DNA of 64,000 nucleotides from Ruminococcus sp. HUN007. GTDB taxonomy: Bacteria > Bacillota > Clostridia > Oscillospirales > Ruminococcaceae. The DNA lies in NCBI RefSeq assembly GCF_000712055.1, contig NZ_JOOA01000001.1, positions 310,001 through 374,000 on the forward strand. The letters run 5' to 3'. Both the position numbers and the translations under genes were made by a program. Below are positions 43,890 to 51,303 of this stretch, in pieces. Numbering within the stretch: the stretch's first letter is position 1; the number at the start of each line of letters is the position of its first letter. The notes beneath the pieces were generated by a model. The model saw nothing but the letters and a program-made list of their open reading frames with translations, did no database searches and was not told where the DNA came from.

Positions 43890-44849
43890 TTAATTAAGCA
43901 CCATACTCATCCGTTCATCGAAAACGCTGTCCGGTACGAAGTAAAGCGATACTGAAAAGTTCATCTCTGACTCCGGAATATCTATAATTATTTTGGTACA
44001 TTCATCGGTGATAAGTGTTTTCCAGTCGTCCGGAACTACATATCCGCCGTCAACCTTCTCGATCTGCGGATGGAACGGATAATATGTGTAGTATTCGCTT
44101 TCAAGGACGTTGCTTCCGCTCTTAATTTCACCGCCGGCATACAGCAGTCCTTCGCCTTTGATTATCGGGATAACGTAGGTACTGCCTTTTTTCACTGATA
44201 CTATTCTGTCAATCGGGTAATTCACGTCTTCTACGGTTATCTCGTCACCGGCAGAAAAATCTCCGCTTAAAACTCTGTTCACTTTTATCTTATAAGCCAC
44301 AGTTGACTGCTTATAATTCATTACGCCGTCCGGTTCAAATTTATCAAAAGCATAGGAATACTCGTAGTTATTCACCCACATATCGAGAATTTCACCCTCG
44401 ACCACAGAAGAATCATTACGGGTGATATCTTCATGGAATACATCAATGTCAAAAGCCAGATAACTCGCCTCTGCTGTCTGTTCATATCCATCAATATCCG
44501 GCATTTCATTATTCTTAACCAGTTTGCTGTAAAGCATCGGTGCACCGGAACGTTCTTCTGTTTCAGATGTTCCCGTATCTGTTGCGGTACTCTCCGAAGA
44601 TATTTCAGTCGTGATATCCGGATAAACATGAATCTCTTCAGTATGAAGATCTTTTCTGAACAGTCCAGCTTTTTCTGCTCCAAACAGCCCAGCACCGACT
44701 ATAGCAAGGCACAGAGCCGATGAAACGGTACGAACTTTTCTGTTTTTCGCTTTTCTGAAATCTGCCGAAACTGCTTTGAAATTATCAGATTCTGCTATGT
44801 AATCACGGTCGATACCAGATAAAGCATCACGTAAATCATTCTTTTTCAT
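43890..44849 (-). CDS. Single-pass membrane protein paired with an XRE/sigma-4 regulator
   Basis: A 319-residue protein: a cytoplasmic N-terminus of about 40 basic/acidic residues beginning MKKNDLRDALSGIDRDYI, one membrane helix (about 41-60, SALCLAIVGAGLFGA), a Ser/Thr/Glu spacer and an outside domain of about 210 residues of beta character (VNRVLSGDFSAGDEITVEDV). The layout resembles anti-sigma or sensor partners of small regulators. It overlaps the regulator gene upstream by four bases (ATGA), so the two are translationally coupled. Binding of the regulator by the N-terminal tail is an inference. Confidence 0.72.
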   Translation of the reverse strand: MKKNDLRDALSGIDRDYIAESDNFKAVSADFRKAKNRKVRTVSSALCLAIVGAGLFGAEKAGLFRKDLHTEEIHVYPDITTEISSESTATDTGTSETEERSGAPMLYSKLVKNNEMPDIDGYEQTAEASYLAFDIDVFHEDITRNDSSVVEGEILDMWVNNYEYSYAFDKFEPDGVMNYKQSTVAYKIKVNRVLSGDFSAGDEITVEDVNYPIDRIVSVKKGSTYVIPIIKGEGLLYAGGEIKSGSNVLESEYYTYYPFHPQIEKVDGGYVVPDDWKTLITDECTKIIIDIPESEMNFSVSLYFVPDSVFDERMSMVLN

Positions 44850-45298
44850 CTGATCATCCCCTCAAGGTGTTTTCTGAATTTCTTTCGTGTACGCATAAGA
44901 ACAGTCCTGACATTCCCTTCTTTTATGCCGTAGTTTTCAGCAATTACGCTGATATCCTCGAAATAGTAATACCGCCTGATAAATACGCTTCTGTCGCGGC
45001 TGTTCAGTGTTGACAGAAATTCATTCAGATCTTTAAGAAGATCCCTGCTGTCAGTGTCCGAAACAAGCTTAAACAATTCATTTATTACCGCATCTTCGAC
45101 ACTCATGATCTCATCCGGCGATACCGAAAATATATCAGCCATTTTCAGAATAGTATTACGATCCGGCTGGCAGATATCCCTCTCCCATTTGGATACCATC
45201 GTTCTGGTAACATACAGCCTGTCTGCAAGCTGCTCCTGCGTTAATCCTGCTTTTATCCTTAATTCTGCAATTTTCTGACCGGTCAGCATATCTGTCAT
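44846..45298 (-). CDS. XRE helix-turn-helix joined to a sigma-70 region 4 domain
   Basis: About 150 residues. Residues ~8-65 are an XRE HTH (ELRIKAGLTQEQLADRLYVTRTMVSKWERD). Residues ~95-150 look like sigma-70 region 4 (LNSRDRSVFIRRYYYFEDISVIAENYGIKEGNVRTVL, cited as a region). There is no region 2, so it should not act as a whole sigma factor; it more likely binds a promoter and contacts polymerase. The membrane protein downstream overlaps it by four bases. ATG 45298 is close to the GAGG site; ATG 45289 is an alternative with better spacing. The promoter TTTACT-17-TATAAT lies about 25 bases upstream. Confidence 0.8.
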   Translation of the reverse strand: MTDMLTGQKIAELRIKAGLTQEQLADRLYVTRTMVSKWERDICQPDRNTILKMADIFSVSPDEIMSVEDAVINELFKLVSDTDSRDLLKDLNEFLSTLNSRDRSVFIRRYYYFEDISVIAENYGIKEGNVRTVLMRTRKKFRKHLEGMIR

Positions 45299-45319
45299 CA
45301 CCTCATCTCTCTGATTACA

Positions 45320-45352
45320 TTATAACCGATGAATGCACAACAGTAAAGAAAC
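45320..45352 (-). promoter_or_regulatory. Promoter of the XRE/sigma-4 gene pair
   Basis: TATAAT (about 45320-45325) with TTTACT 17 bases upstream on the minus strand. Coordinates are approximate. Confidence 0.6.
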
Positions 45353-45388
45353 CATTTGTGACACACAGGAATACCAATATAAAAGAAC

Positions 45389-45426
45389 AAAGGCAGAAGT
45401 TTAATCAAAGCCTCTGCCTTTTTATA
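45389..45426 (-). terminator. Terminator of the DUF6273-LRR gene
   Basis: AAAGGCAGA pairs with TCTGCCTTT with an inner GGCTTTGATTAA(A)CT loop and T/A runs on both sides. It lies 16 bases after the stop at 45442. Confidence 0.75.
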
Positions 45427-45441
45427 ATATGTGATGAAAAA

Positions 45442-47751
45442 TTATCTTATAGCAAATTCCGACAGTTTAACTTCTTCGTTTCCTTTCATGATACTGTGAA
45501 TTCCAGTACATCCATTGAAAGCATATTTTCCTACTTCAGAAATGCCTGCCGGAAGTCTGATCTCAGAAAGACCGGAACAATTATAAAAAGCAAAATTTTC
45601 AATTACCTTCAGACTTTCGGGAAAAACAACATTCTTTATTCTGCACTTTTCAAATGCATTACCGGTAATTACAGTTACTCCGTCAGGAATAACAACTTCA
45701 TCAGCATCTTTGCTTCCTTCAACAACTATGCCGTTTACAACTACTACGGGATGTTTCTTCAGCTGCTCTGTTATCCATGCATTATTTTTTAAAGCGCCGT
45801 TATATATGCTTGTGATACTCTTCGGCAGACTTATGTCTTTCAAAACTTTGCATCCGTCAAACACACTATATCCAAGATGCTCGGTACCATCCGGAATAAC
45901 TATTTCTGCCAAAGCAGAACAGTATCTGAATGCATATGATTTTATGCGCTTTAAGCCGGAGTTAAGCTCTATTTTTTTCATGCCTGTATTACCTTCAAAA
46001 GCATTTTCACCTATCTCGGTAACTCCTTCAGGAATACGTACTTCCTCTATACTTGTGCAGGCGGATAAAACACGGAATTCCACGATATCAAGTTTTTCAG
46101 GGAAAATATATTCCTTCAGACTGCTGCATCCGTAGAACGCACATTTTCCAATCGTATTCAGACTTTCCGGCGTATTGATTTCGATAAGAGCCGAACAGCC
46201 ACTGAAAGCATAATCACATATTTCCGTAATATTTTTTCCGAGGTGAACAGATGTTATTTTCTTAAAACGTTCTTTATCATCGGCTTTTGTTCCTCTTTTA
46301 TCAGGAGAAAACGCATAGGTTCCAATAGCAGTCACAGGCTTGTTTCCTATCATATCAGGAACTGTAACTACTGTATCATCGCCCTTGTATTTACTTATGG
46401 TAATGTTTCCGCCGACAGTTTTACAGCTGAAGATCGCTTTCCAGTCTTTTTCGGTCATCTCCGCAAGACCGGTTTTCTTTTCGAAGATCTCAGTACGAAT
46501 TTCCTCAAGCTGCTCATCAGAAAAATATTTATTTCTGTAATCCAGAACAAGTGCTGTTATTTCTTCGTTTCCGGATGCATATTTCAGATATTTTTCGGTC
46601 TCATCGTATTTAAATTTATCAAGTTTGTCTTTGTATTCCAGAAGCATCGGAACGACATCGAAATACTTTTTCTCAAATACAGTTGTCAGAAGTTTATTTA
46701 CATTTTTCTTTTCGATAAACTGATCTGTTTTAACAAGAGAGCAAATTCTTTCTGCATCATCAGCTTTAATAAAAGTGTTGACCATTTTAGGAAATTCGCT
46801 TTTTATATATTCCTTAGCCTCACTGTTTCCTGAAATGAGAAAATAGTCAGTCAGATATCTGTATTTAAGATATTTGTCGCACTCGACAGTAAAATCATTT
46901 GTAATAAGCATGTTCAGAATGGTATCAAGATCTCTGTCAGGATCTTTCAGATCTGACAGTTCTATCTCCAGACCTTTAAAGCACACAGACTTCATGTTTT
47001 TACAGTAGAAAAACATGCTTGGCTGCAAAGTTTTAAGTCCATCCGGAAGCACCACTCTTGTAAGAAGGCTGCATCCGTTGAAAGCAACAACCCCTATTTT
47101 ATTTACTTCCCCGGGAATAAACGCTTCAGAAAGATTTTTGCTGACACCATACAGAACACCATTTTCCACATCGTAATCATCTGTATTTATCTCTTCGTCA
47201 CTTCCATATCTTTCTGCTGTTTTCAGATCAATATAAATTGCAGGTCTGATACCACATGCGCTGCTCATCATTGTACTGTCTGTGTAGCCGTATTTATTAA
47301 CAACAGCTATATCCCTGTCATAAAATGTCGAACCTGCAGAACGGAGCCACCAGTCAACACCGCGCTTTTTATCATTCACCGAAATCAGGGTTTCAGCTTC
47401 TTTTTTTGTCAATAATGTTACTTTGTCTTTCTTAACAGTTTTTATTAAATTCTTTTCTTCTTCGCTGAAAGCGTTTTCGTAAAATTCTTCATTAAGCCAT
47501 TTTCTTGCTTCACTGACTTCCCACTTTCTGTCTTTGCCTTTTGAAAAAGATGCGTAATCAACCAGATGATAAGAAAGAGCAAAAATGTGATCATCGGTCT
47601 TTTCAATAATTCTCCACACAAGTTTTCCCGGATCCGGCAAACCTATCAGAAAATTCACAGTTGAATTAATATGGTACTTTCCGAACCAAAACATGTCTCC
47701 CACATTAAGTGTGACTACATCACGAAATTTTAAATGTCTGATTTTTCTCAT
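45442..47751 (-). CDS. DUF6273-LRR_5 (BspA-like) protein without a signal peptide
   Basis: A 769-residue protein. The N-terminal ~180 residues match the DUF6273 pattern (VWRIIEKTDDHIFALS, WWLRSAGSTF, CGIRPAIYIDL). A first LRR_5 block follows (about 205-265), then a helical middle of ~200 residues, then a long BspA-type LRR_5 array (about 480-745) with repeats such as ITEICDYAFSGCSALIEI and YAFRYCSALAEIVIP. No signal peptide or membrane helix is seen, so export is uncertain. AAGGGGA precedes ATG 47751. Paired CATGCA/CGTGCA motifs upstream resemble those at the adjacent response-regulator promoter. Confidence 0.83.
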   Translation of the reverse strand: MRKIRHLKFRDVVTLNVGDMFWFGKYHINSTVNFLIGLPDPGKLVWRIIEKTDDHIFALSYHLVDYASFSKGKDRKWEVSEARKWLNEEFYENAFSEEEKNLIKTVKKDKVTLLTKKEAETLISVNDKKRGVDWWLRSAGSTFYDRDIAVVNKYGYTDSTMMSSACGIRPAIYIDLKTAERYGSDEEINTDDYDVENGVLYGVSKNLSEAFIPGEVNKIGVVAFNGCSLLTRVVLPDGLKTLQPSMFFYCKNMKSVCFKGLEIELSDLKDPDRDLDTILNMLITNDFTVECDKYLKYRYLTDYFLISGNSEAKEYIKSEFPKMVNTFIKADDAERICSLVKTDQFIEKKNVNKLLTTVFEKKYFDVVPMLLEYKDKLDKFKYDETEKYLKYASGNEEITALVLDYRNKYFSDEQLEEIRTEIFEKKTGLAEMTEKDWKAIFSCKTVGGNITISKYKGDDTVVTVPDMIGNKPVTAIGTYAFSPDKRGTKADDKERFKKITSVHLGKNITEICDYAFSGCSALIEINTPESLNTIGKCAFYGCSSLKEYIFPEKLDIVEFRVLSACTSIEEVRIPEGVTEIGENAFEGNTGMKKIELNSGLKRIKSYAFRYCSALAEIVIPDGTEHLGYSVFDGCKVLKDISLPKSITSIYNGALKNNAWITEQLKKHPVVVVNGIVVEGSKDADEVVIPDGVTVITGNAFEKCRIKNVVFPESLKVIENFAFYNCSGLSEIRLPAGISEVGKYAFNGCTGIHSIMKGNEEVKLSEFAIR

Positions 47752-47785
47752 AATTTACAATCCCCTTATAAGAAATAATTATTGC

Positions 47786-47917
47786 CATGCACATCCGCTA
47801 AATACATTAGTTCCGTGCATATCGGCTAATAGCAAAATAGATTTTTTTATAGTAAATATGCCTCCAGTTATTTCATCATAATATGCACATCTTAAACTGA
47901 TTTCCGAATGTGCACAT
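47786..47917. promoter_or_regulatory. Two pairs of ATGCACAT-like motifs upstream of the LRR gene
   Basis: CATGCACAT at 47786-47794 and CGTGCATAT at 47814-47822 are 28 bases apart. ATATGCACAT at 47881-47890 and ATGTGCACAT at 47908-47917 are 27 apart. They share the C(A/G)TGCA core with the repeats before the response-regulator gene. Confidence 0.45.
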
Positions 47918-47999
47918 TTCATCGAAAAATAGATTTATCGTTTAAAAATATTATAGCACTGAATGAATATTCCTAAAGCACGTAATCTTCGTCATAAGA

Positions 48000-49376
48000 T
48001 CATTCATAAAGTATCACCGAAACAGTGAATACACTGCCATCCGGTCTGAAGGAGCAGGTGCCGTCATATTTTTTTGAAATGATCTCTACAGAGCCGGTTC
48101 CGATGCCTTCGCCGACGTGCTTGGTGGATTTGAAAAGCCCGTTTTCGGTTCTTGTCGGCGCTGTGACAAAGCTGTTTTTTATGATGACCGAAAGGCTGTG
48201 TTTTCCCTGACTCGTTGTTTTATATGTGGAAGTCAGGTCGATAAATCTGCCGTCTTCGACCTCCGTACATGCATCAGCTGCATTTTCAAGAAGATTTCCG
48301 AACAATACGGCAAGGTCTTTCCTGTCGGCAAAAATATCTTCCGGAATATCGGCTTTCACGGAAAATGCGATATTGTTTTTATACGCCCTTTCAGAATAAA
48401 ACGCCAGCACGATATTTACAGTTTCATTCTCGCAGAAGACCAGCGGCTGATCAAGGCAATTCTCCTCAGTGTATGTATCTATAAGTTCGTCAAGTGCGGA
48501 AATATCTCCGCTTTGGCGTATCTGTCTGAGCAGTGCTGTGTGGTGACGCAGATCGTGCCTTGTACGGCGCATATTTTCAAGGCGTTCATTCAGACTGTCA
48601 TACTGCAGTCTTTGTATGGAAAGAACATGATTTTCCGTAAGCAGTGCAGTGTTCCTTTTGTAGAGTTCAGCAGTCTGGATGATAATACGGTAAATGATCA
48701 CCGTACCAACGTCAATAATAAGCAGATACAGATTATTGATCAGGCTCATAAAGCTCTCAAACCCCTGAAGATGTGAAGCATAGAAAAACTGTGCCTCTAT
48801 TAAATAAAAGACTGCAGGAACTATCCAGAGATACCGCCAGAGATAATTTCCGATATTTTCGTGATCTGCCGTATCATTTTCTGCTGCGTCATGTGAACAG
48901 ATATTCCGGAATACAAACAGATAAATAAGCGGCAGCTCGACTAACAGTATCAGCATCATAAAAAGAGGATAGGTAAAGTGATACTGAAGTTTCGCACATT
49001 CCGGGAAAAACAGGTTTTCGAGAAACTTTCCGCAGTAAACTGAAAAATCCCCGAGATTACTTAAAACAAGAACGGTAAAAATCAGCTTTCCGATATGTTC
49101 TTTCAGCGCAATGAAAATAAACAGGATATAGAAAACAGCTATTATCATATCACATAACGAACTGTATGATTCAGATACCATATAAAACTGTATCTCGCGG
49201 AGAATCGTCTGAACAACCAAAATGATTCCGGAAAATGCAAATGTGACTTTTTTCCCGAAACGCCAGTGCCCTCTGAAAGTATACAATACCAGCGGGATGA
49301 ACGGAAACGAAGTTACTAATGACCACAGAACAGTTTCCCATATATGATACGGATATTGATTCACAGTAATATGCAA
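48000..49376 (-). CDS. AgrC-like sensor histidine kinase (GHKL)
   Basis: About 458 residues. Six or seven hydrophobic helices fill the first ~225 residues, then a dimerisation helix with the H-box RRTRHDLRHH (phospho-accepting His near 281), then a GHKL ATPase with the N-box LFGNLLENAADAC and the G-box GEGIGTGSVEII. This is the layout of the AgrC/peptide-sensing group. The start is uncertain: the frame opens at TTG 49376 directly after GGGGA, and GTG 49364 is 12 bases from it. The cognate response regulator is divergent on the other side of the shared promoter region. No AgrD-like peptide gene was recognised. Confidence 0.88.
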   Translation of the reverse strand: MHITVNQYPYHIWETVLWSLVTSFPFIPLVLYTFRGHWRFGKKVTFAFSGIILVVQTILREIQFYMVSESYSSLCDMIIAVFYILFIFIALKEHIGKLIFTVLVLSNLGDFSVYCGKFLENLFFPECAKLQYHFTYPLFMMLILLVELPLIYLFVFRNICSHDAAENDTADHENIGNYLWRYLWIVPAVFYLIEAQFFYASHLQGFESFMSLINNLYLLIIDVGTVIIYRIIIQTAELYKRNTALLTENHVLSIQRLQYDSLNERLENMRRTRHDLRHHTALLRQIRQSGDISALDELIDTYTEENCLDQPLVFCENETVNIVLAFYSERAYKNNIAFSVKADIPEDIFADRKDLAVLFGNLLENAADACTEVEDGRFIDLTSTYKTTSQGKHSLSVIIKNSFVTAPTRTENGLFKSTKHVGEGIGTGSVEIISKKYDGTCSFRPDGSVFTVSVILYE

Positions 49377-49485
49377 TCCCCTTTGTATTTTGATTTAAGC
49401 CGGCATACAGCCAGCAAACATAGTTTGCAGATATGCAAAGTAACATTAATATTTTATCATAGAAATCAAGCTTCGGCAAGTGGAA

Positions 49486-49549
49486 ATTCATGCATTAAAC
49501 AGAATAATTCGTGCATGGAATTTTCACAGTAAAAAAAATATGGTATAAT
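49486..49549 (+). promoter_or_regulatory. Response-regulator promoter with LytTR-type direct repeats
   Basis: ATTCATGCAT (49486-49495) and ATTCGTGCAT (49507-49516) are direct repeats 21 bases (two helical turns) apart. They lie immediately before a weak -35 (TTTTCA, 49521-49526) and a perfect -10 TATAAT (49544-49549) with a 17-base spacer. This is the classic layout for LytTR/AgrA activation. Confidence 0.72.
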
Positions 49550-49617
49550 TAAAAGGAAACGCATAAAAGGTTTTTGCGGTTACTACAATAGTAAAGATAC
49601 AAAAAGGAGTTTCCCTT

Positions 49618-50325
49618 ATGCTTATAGCGATATGCGATGACAGCAAAAAAGATGCCGAAATGATAAAATTTTCGCTTATGGACATTACCGATGAAATTGA
49701 AATCTTTTGGTTCAGTACAGGAGCCGAACTTATAGACAGCATAAAAAGCGGCACATTTTACACTCTGATCTTTCAGGACGTTTATCTTGAAAATGAGATT
49801 GGTGTGGATATAGCAAAAACCGTGAAGGAACTGTCTCCGGACACACAGATCATTTTTGTCACGACAAGTCTTGATCACGCAATAGACGCTTTCAGAGTAC
49901 AGGCAATCGACTATCTTGTGAAGCCATGCTCTGAAGCAGAAGTAGTAAAGGCGTTCAGCCGCGTGACCATGCGGATAAACAAACCTTCATCCTCATCCGT
50001 TGTGCTGAATTCAGGAAAAAATATTCGTATATTCTATCCGGAAAATGTCATCAAAATTGAAAGTGACCGCCATTATACCAATATATACTGTAAGAACAAA
50101 AAAACAGAACGTTTACTCATCAAGTTTTCAAGAGTGGCGGAGTCGTTTGATAAGAATTTTATAGAAATACGCAGAGGACTTCTTGTCAATCCGGAATTTA
50201 TCGAGCGAATCACCGGAGCAACGGTTATACTCTCTGACGGAAGCACGTATATACTGCCAAAAGCGAAAAAGGACAGTGTAATAACACAGTACACTGATTA
50301 TGTTACTAATCAGTCTGGTATATAA
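49618..50325 (+). CDS. LytTR response regulator (AgrA/LytR type)
   Basis: A 235-residue regulator. The receiver domain (1-120) has the acidic pair IAICDDS, the phospho-acceptor Asp54 in IFQDVYL and Lys in YLVKPC. The LytTR DNA-binding domain (about 135-230) has RIFYPENVIKIESDRHYTNIY and FIEIRRGLLVNPEFIERI. The kinase is divergently encoded. An AAGGAGT site precedes ATG 49618. The direct repeats in front of its promoter suggest that it activates its own gene. Confidence 0.92.
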   Translation: MLIAICDDSKKDAEMIKFSLMDITDEIEIFWFSTGAELIDSIKSGTFYTLIFQDVYLENEIGVDIAKTVKELSPDTQIIFVTTSLDHAIDAFRVQAIDYLVKPCSEAEVVKAFSRVTMRINKPSSSSVVLNSGKNIRIFYPENVIKIESDRHYTNIYCKNKKTERLLIKFSRVAESFDKNFIEIRRGLLVNPEFIERITGATVILSDGSTYILPKAKKDSVITQYTDYVTNQSGI

Positions 50326-50436
50326 GGAAACAATGATTAAATCGGAAATCCGGTGAAGCAGGATTTCCGGAGATGGGATTTGCGTGGCTTCGCCCCCGGA
50401 CCCCGATGCTGATTATGAATAAATCAGCGTTTCCGC
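50323..50436 (+). repeat. MITE/REP-like element, copy C
   Basis: Starts AAGGAAACAATGATTAAATC and ends AATAAATCAGCGTTTCC. The ends pair as imperfect terminal inverted repeats (GGAAAC(A/G)(A/C)TGATT). Internal arms GGAAATCCGG and GGATTTCCGG match copy B. Its first bases overlap the stop codon of the response-regulator gene, so insertion may have set the present end of that gene. Confidence 0.78.
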
Positions 50437-50446
50437 AGATAATACA

Positions 50447-50479
50447 ACGGCCGCCTCATTCGGGACGGCCGCTGCTTTT
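50447..50479 (+). terminator. Terminator between the response regulator and alkD
   Basis: CGGCCG pairs with CGGCCG around CCTCATTCGGGA, with further CCTC/GGGA-type pairing, followed by CTGCTTTTT. It serves the plus-strand gene and perhaps alkD from the other side. Confidence 0.8.
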
Positions 50480-50489
50480 TATATTGGAA

Positions 50490-51173
50490 TCAGTATTTAA
50501 GCGCCTTCAGATAAGCTTTCTGTTCCGGTGTTATTCTTAAGCTTTCGACACTCTTCTGTATCGCTTTGTTATGTGTCCATTTATCCAGCTTTTTTTCTTC
50601 GATATATGGAAGAACAGAATCATACTGTTTGGCAAGAGCTGTTGCAAAGTACCAGGCGATCATCATGTTGATGTAGTATTCATCCGACCGGATCTCTGAA
50701 ACCATTTCCGGATATCCGGTGTCAAAATCCTCATCGAGGAAATGCTCCATCAGCATGCCGACTGCAAACCTTACGGTAAAGGTGTCCTTCGATTTTATCC
50801 ATTTCTTTATCTGCCTGAAAAGCTCCGGACGATGCTTTTTAAAAACTTTCGGTGACATCTGGTCACAGGTAGCCCAGTTATCCACATACGGCAGAAAGCG
50901 ACAGAGTTCTTCCATGCATTTATCATAATCCTTCATACCCGAAATAATAAATGCATGAAGCTGGTTTTCATCGAAATACCTGTGCGGAAGTCCGGCAAGA
51001 AATTCGCCGACGTCCTCCCTTTTAAGCAGTTCCTTTGCATACTTCCGGAGTTCAGGAGTCCTTACGCCGATCATGTCATCGGCAGTTTTAGGCGGGATCA
51101 GTTTGCTCTGAAATTCCCTGTATTTTATATCCTGCATTTTAAACAGGTTTTCTGTAATTTCATCTCTTATCAT
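50490..51173 (-). CDS. DNA alkylation repair protein (AlkD-like HEAT-repeat glycosylase)
   Basis: About 227 residues of tandem HEAT-like helices, matching the AlkC/AlkD family: MIGVRTPELRKYAKELLKRE, FLPYVDNWATCDQMSPKVFKKH (Trp/Asp of the base-flipping site), FAVGMLMEHFLDEDF and MMIAWYFATALAKQYDSVLPY. Such enzymes remove alkylated purines from DNA. The second in-frame ATG (51173) is six bases after GAGGT and is favoured over 51179. It is divergent from the nine-gene operon, sharing a 130-base A/T-rich region. Confidence 0.9.
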   Translation of the reverse strand: MIRDEITENLFKMQDIKYREFQSKLIPPKTADDMIGVRTPELRKYAKELLKREDVGEFLAGLPHRYFDENQLHAFIISGMKDYDKCMEELCRFLPYVDNWATCDQMSPKVFKKHRPELFRQIKKWIKSKDTFTVRFAVGMLMEHFLDEDFDTGYPEMVSEIRSDEYYINMMIAWYFATALAKQYDSVLPYIEEKKLDKWTHNKAIQKSVESLRITPEQKAYLKALKY

Positions 51174-51220
51174 ACTCATACCTCATTTCATAAGTCATAT
51201 TATTTTCTGCACAGAAAAGA

Positions 51221-51249
51221 TAGACTTATTTTTAATATTATTATATAAT
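51221..51249 (+). promoter_or_regulatory. Likely promoter of the nine-gene acyl/radical SAM operon
   Basis: TAGACT (51221-51226), 17 bases, TATAAT (51244-51249), about 45 bases upstream of the GGAGG site at 51291. No operator or riboswitch was recognised. Confidence 0.65.
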
Positions 51250-51303
51250 AGAATAACAGGAAAAGCAAATGATTTCTTTCACGAAACCACGGAGGATACT
51301 TTA

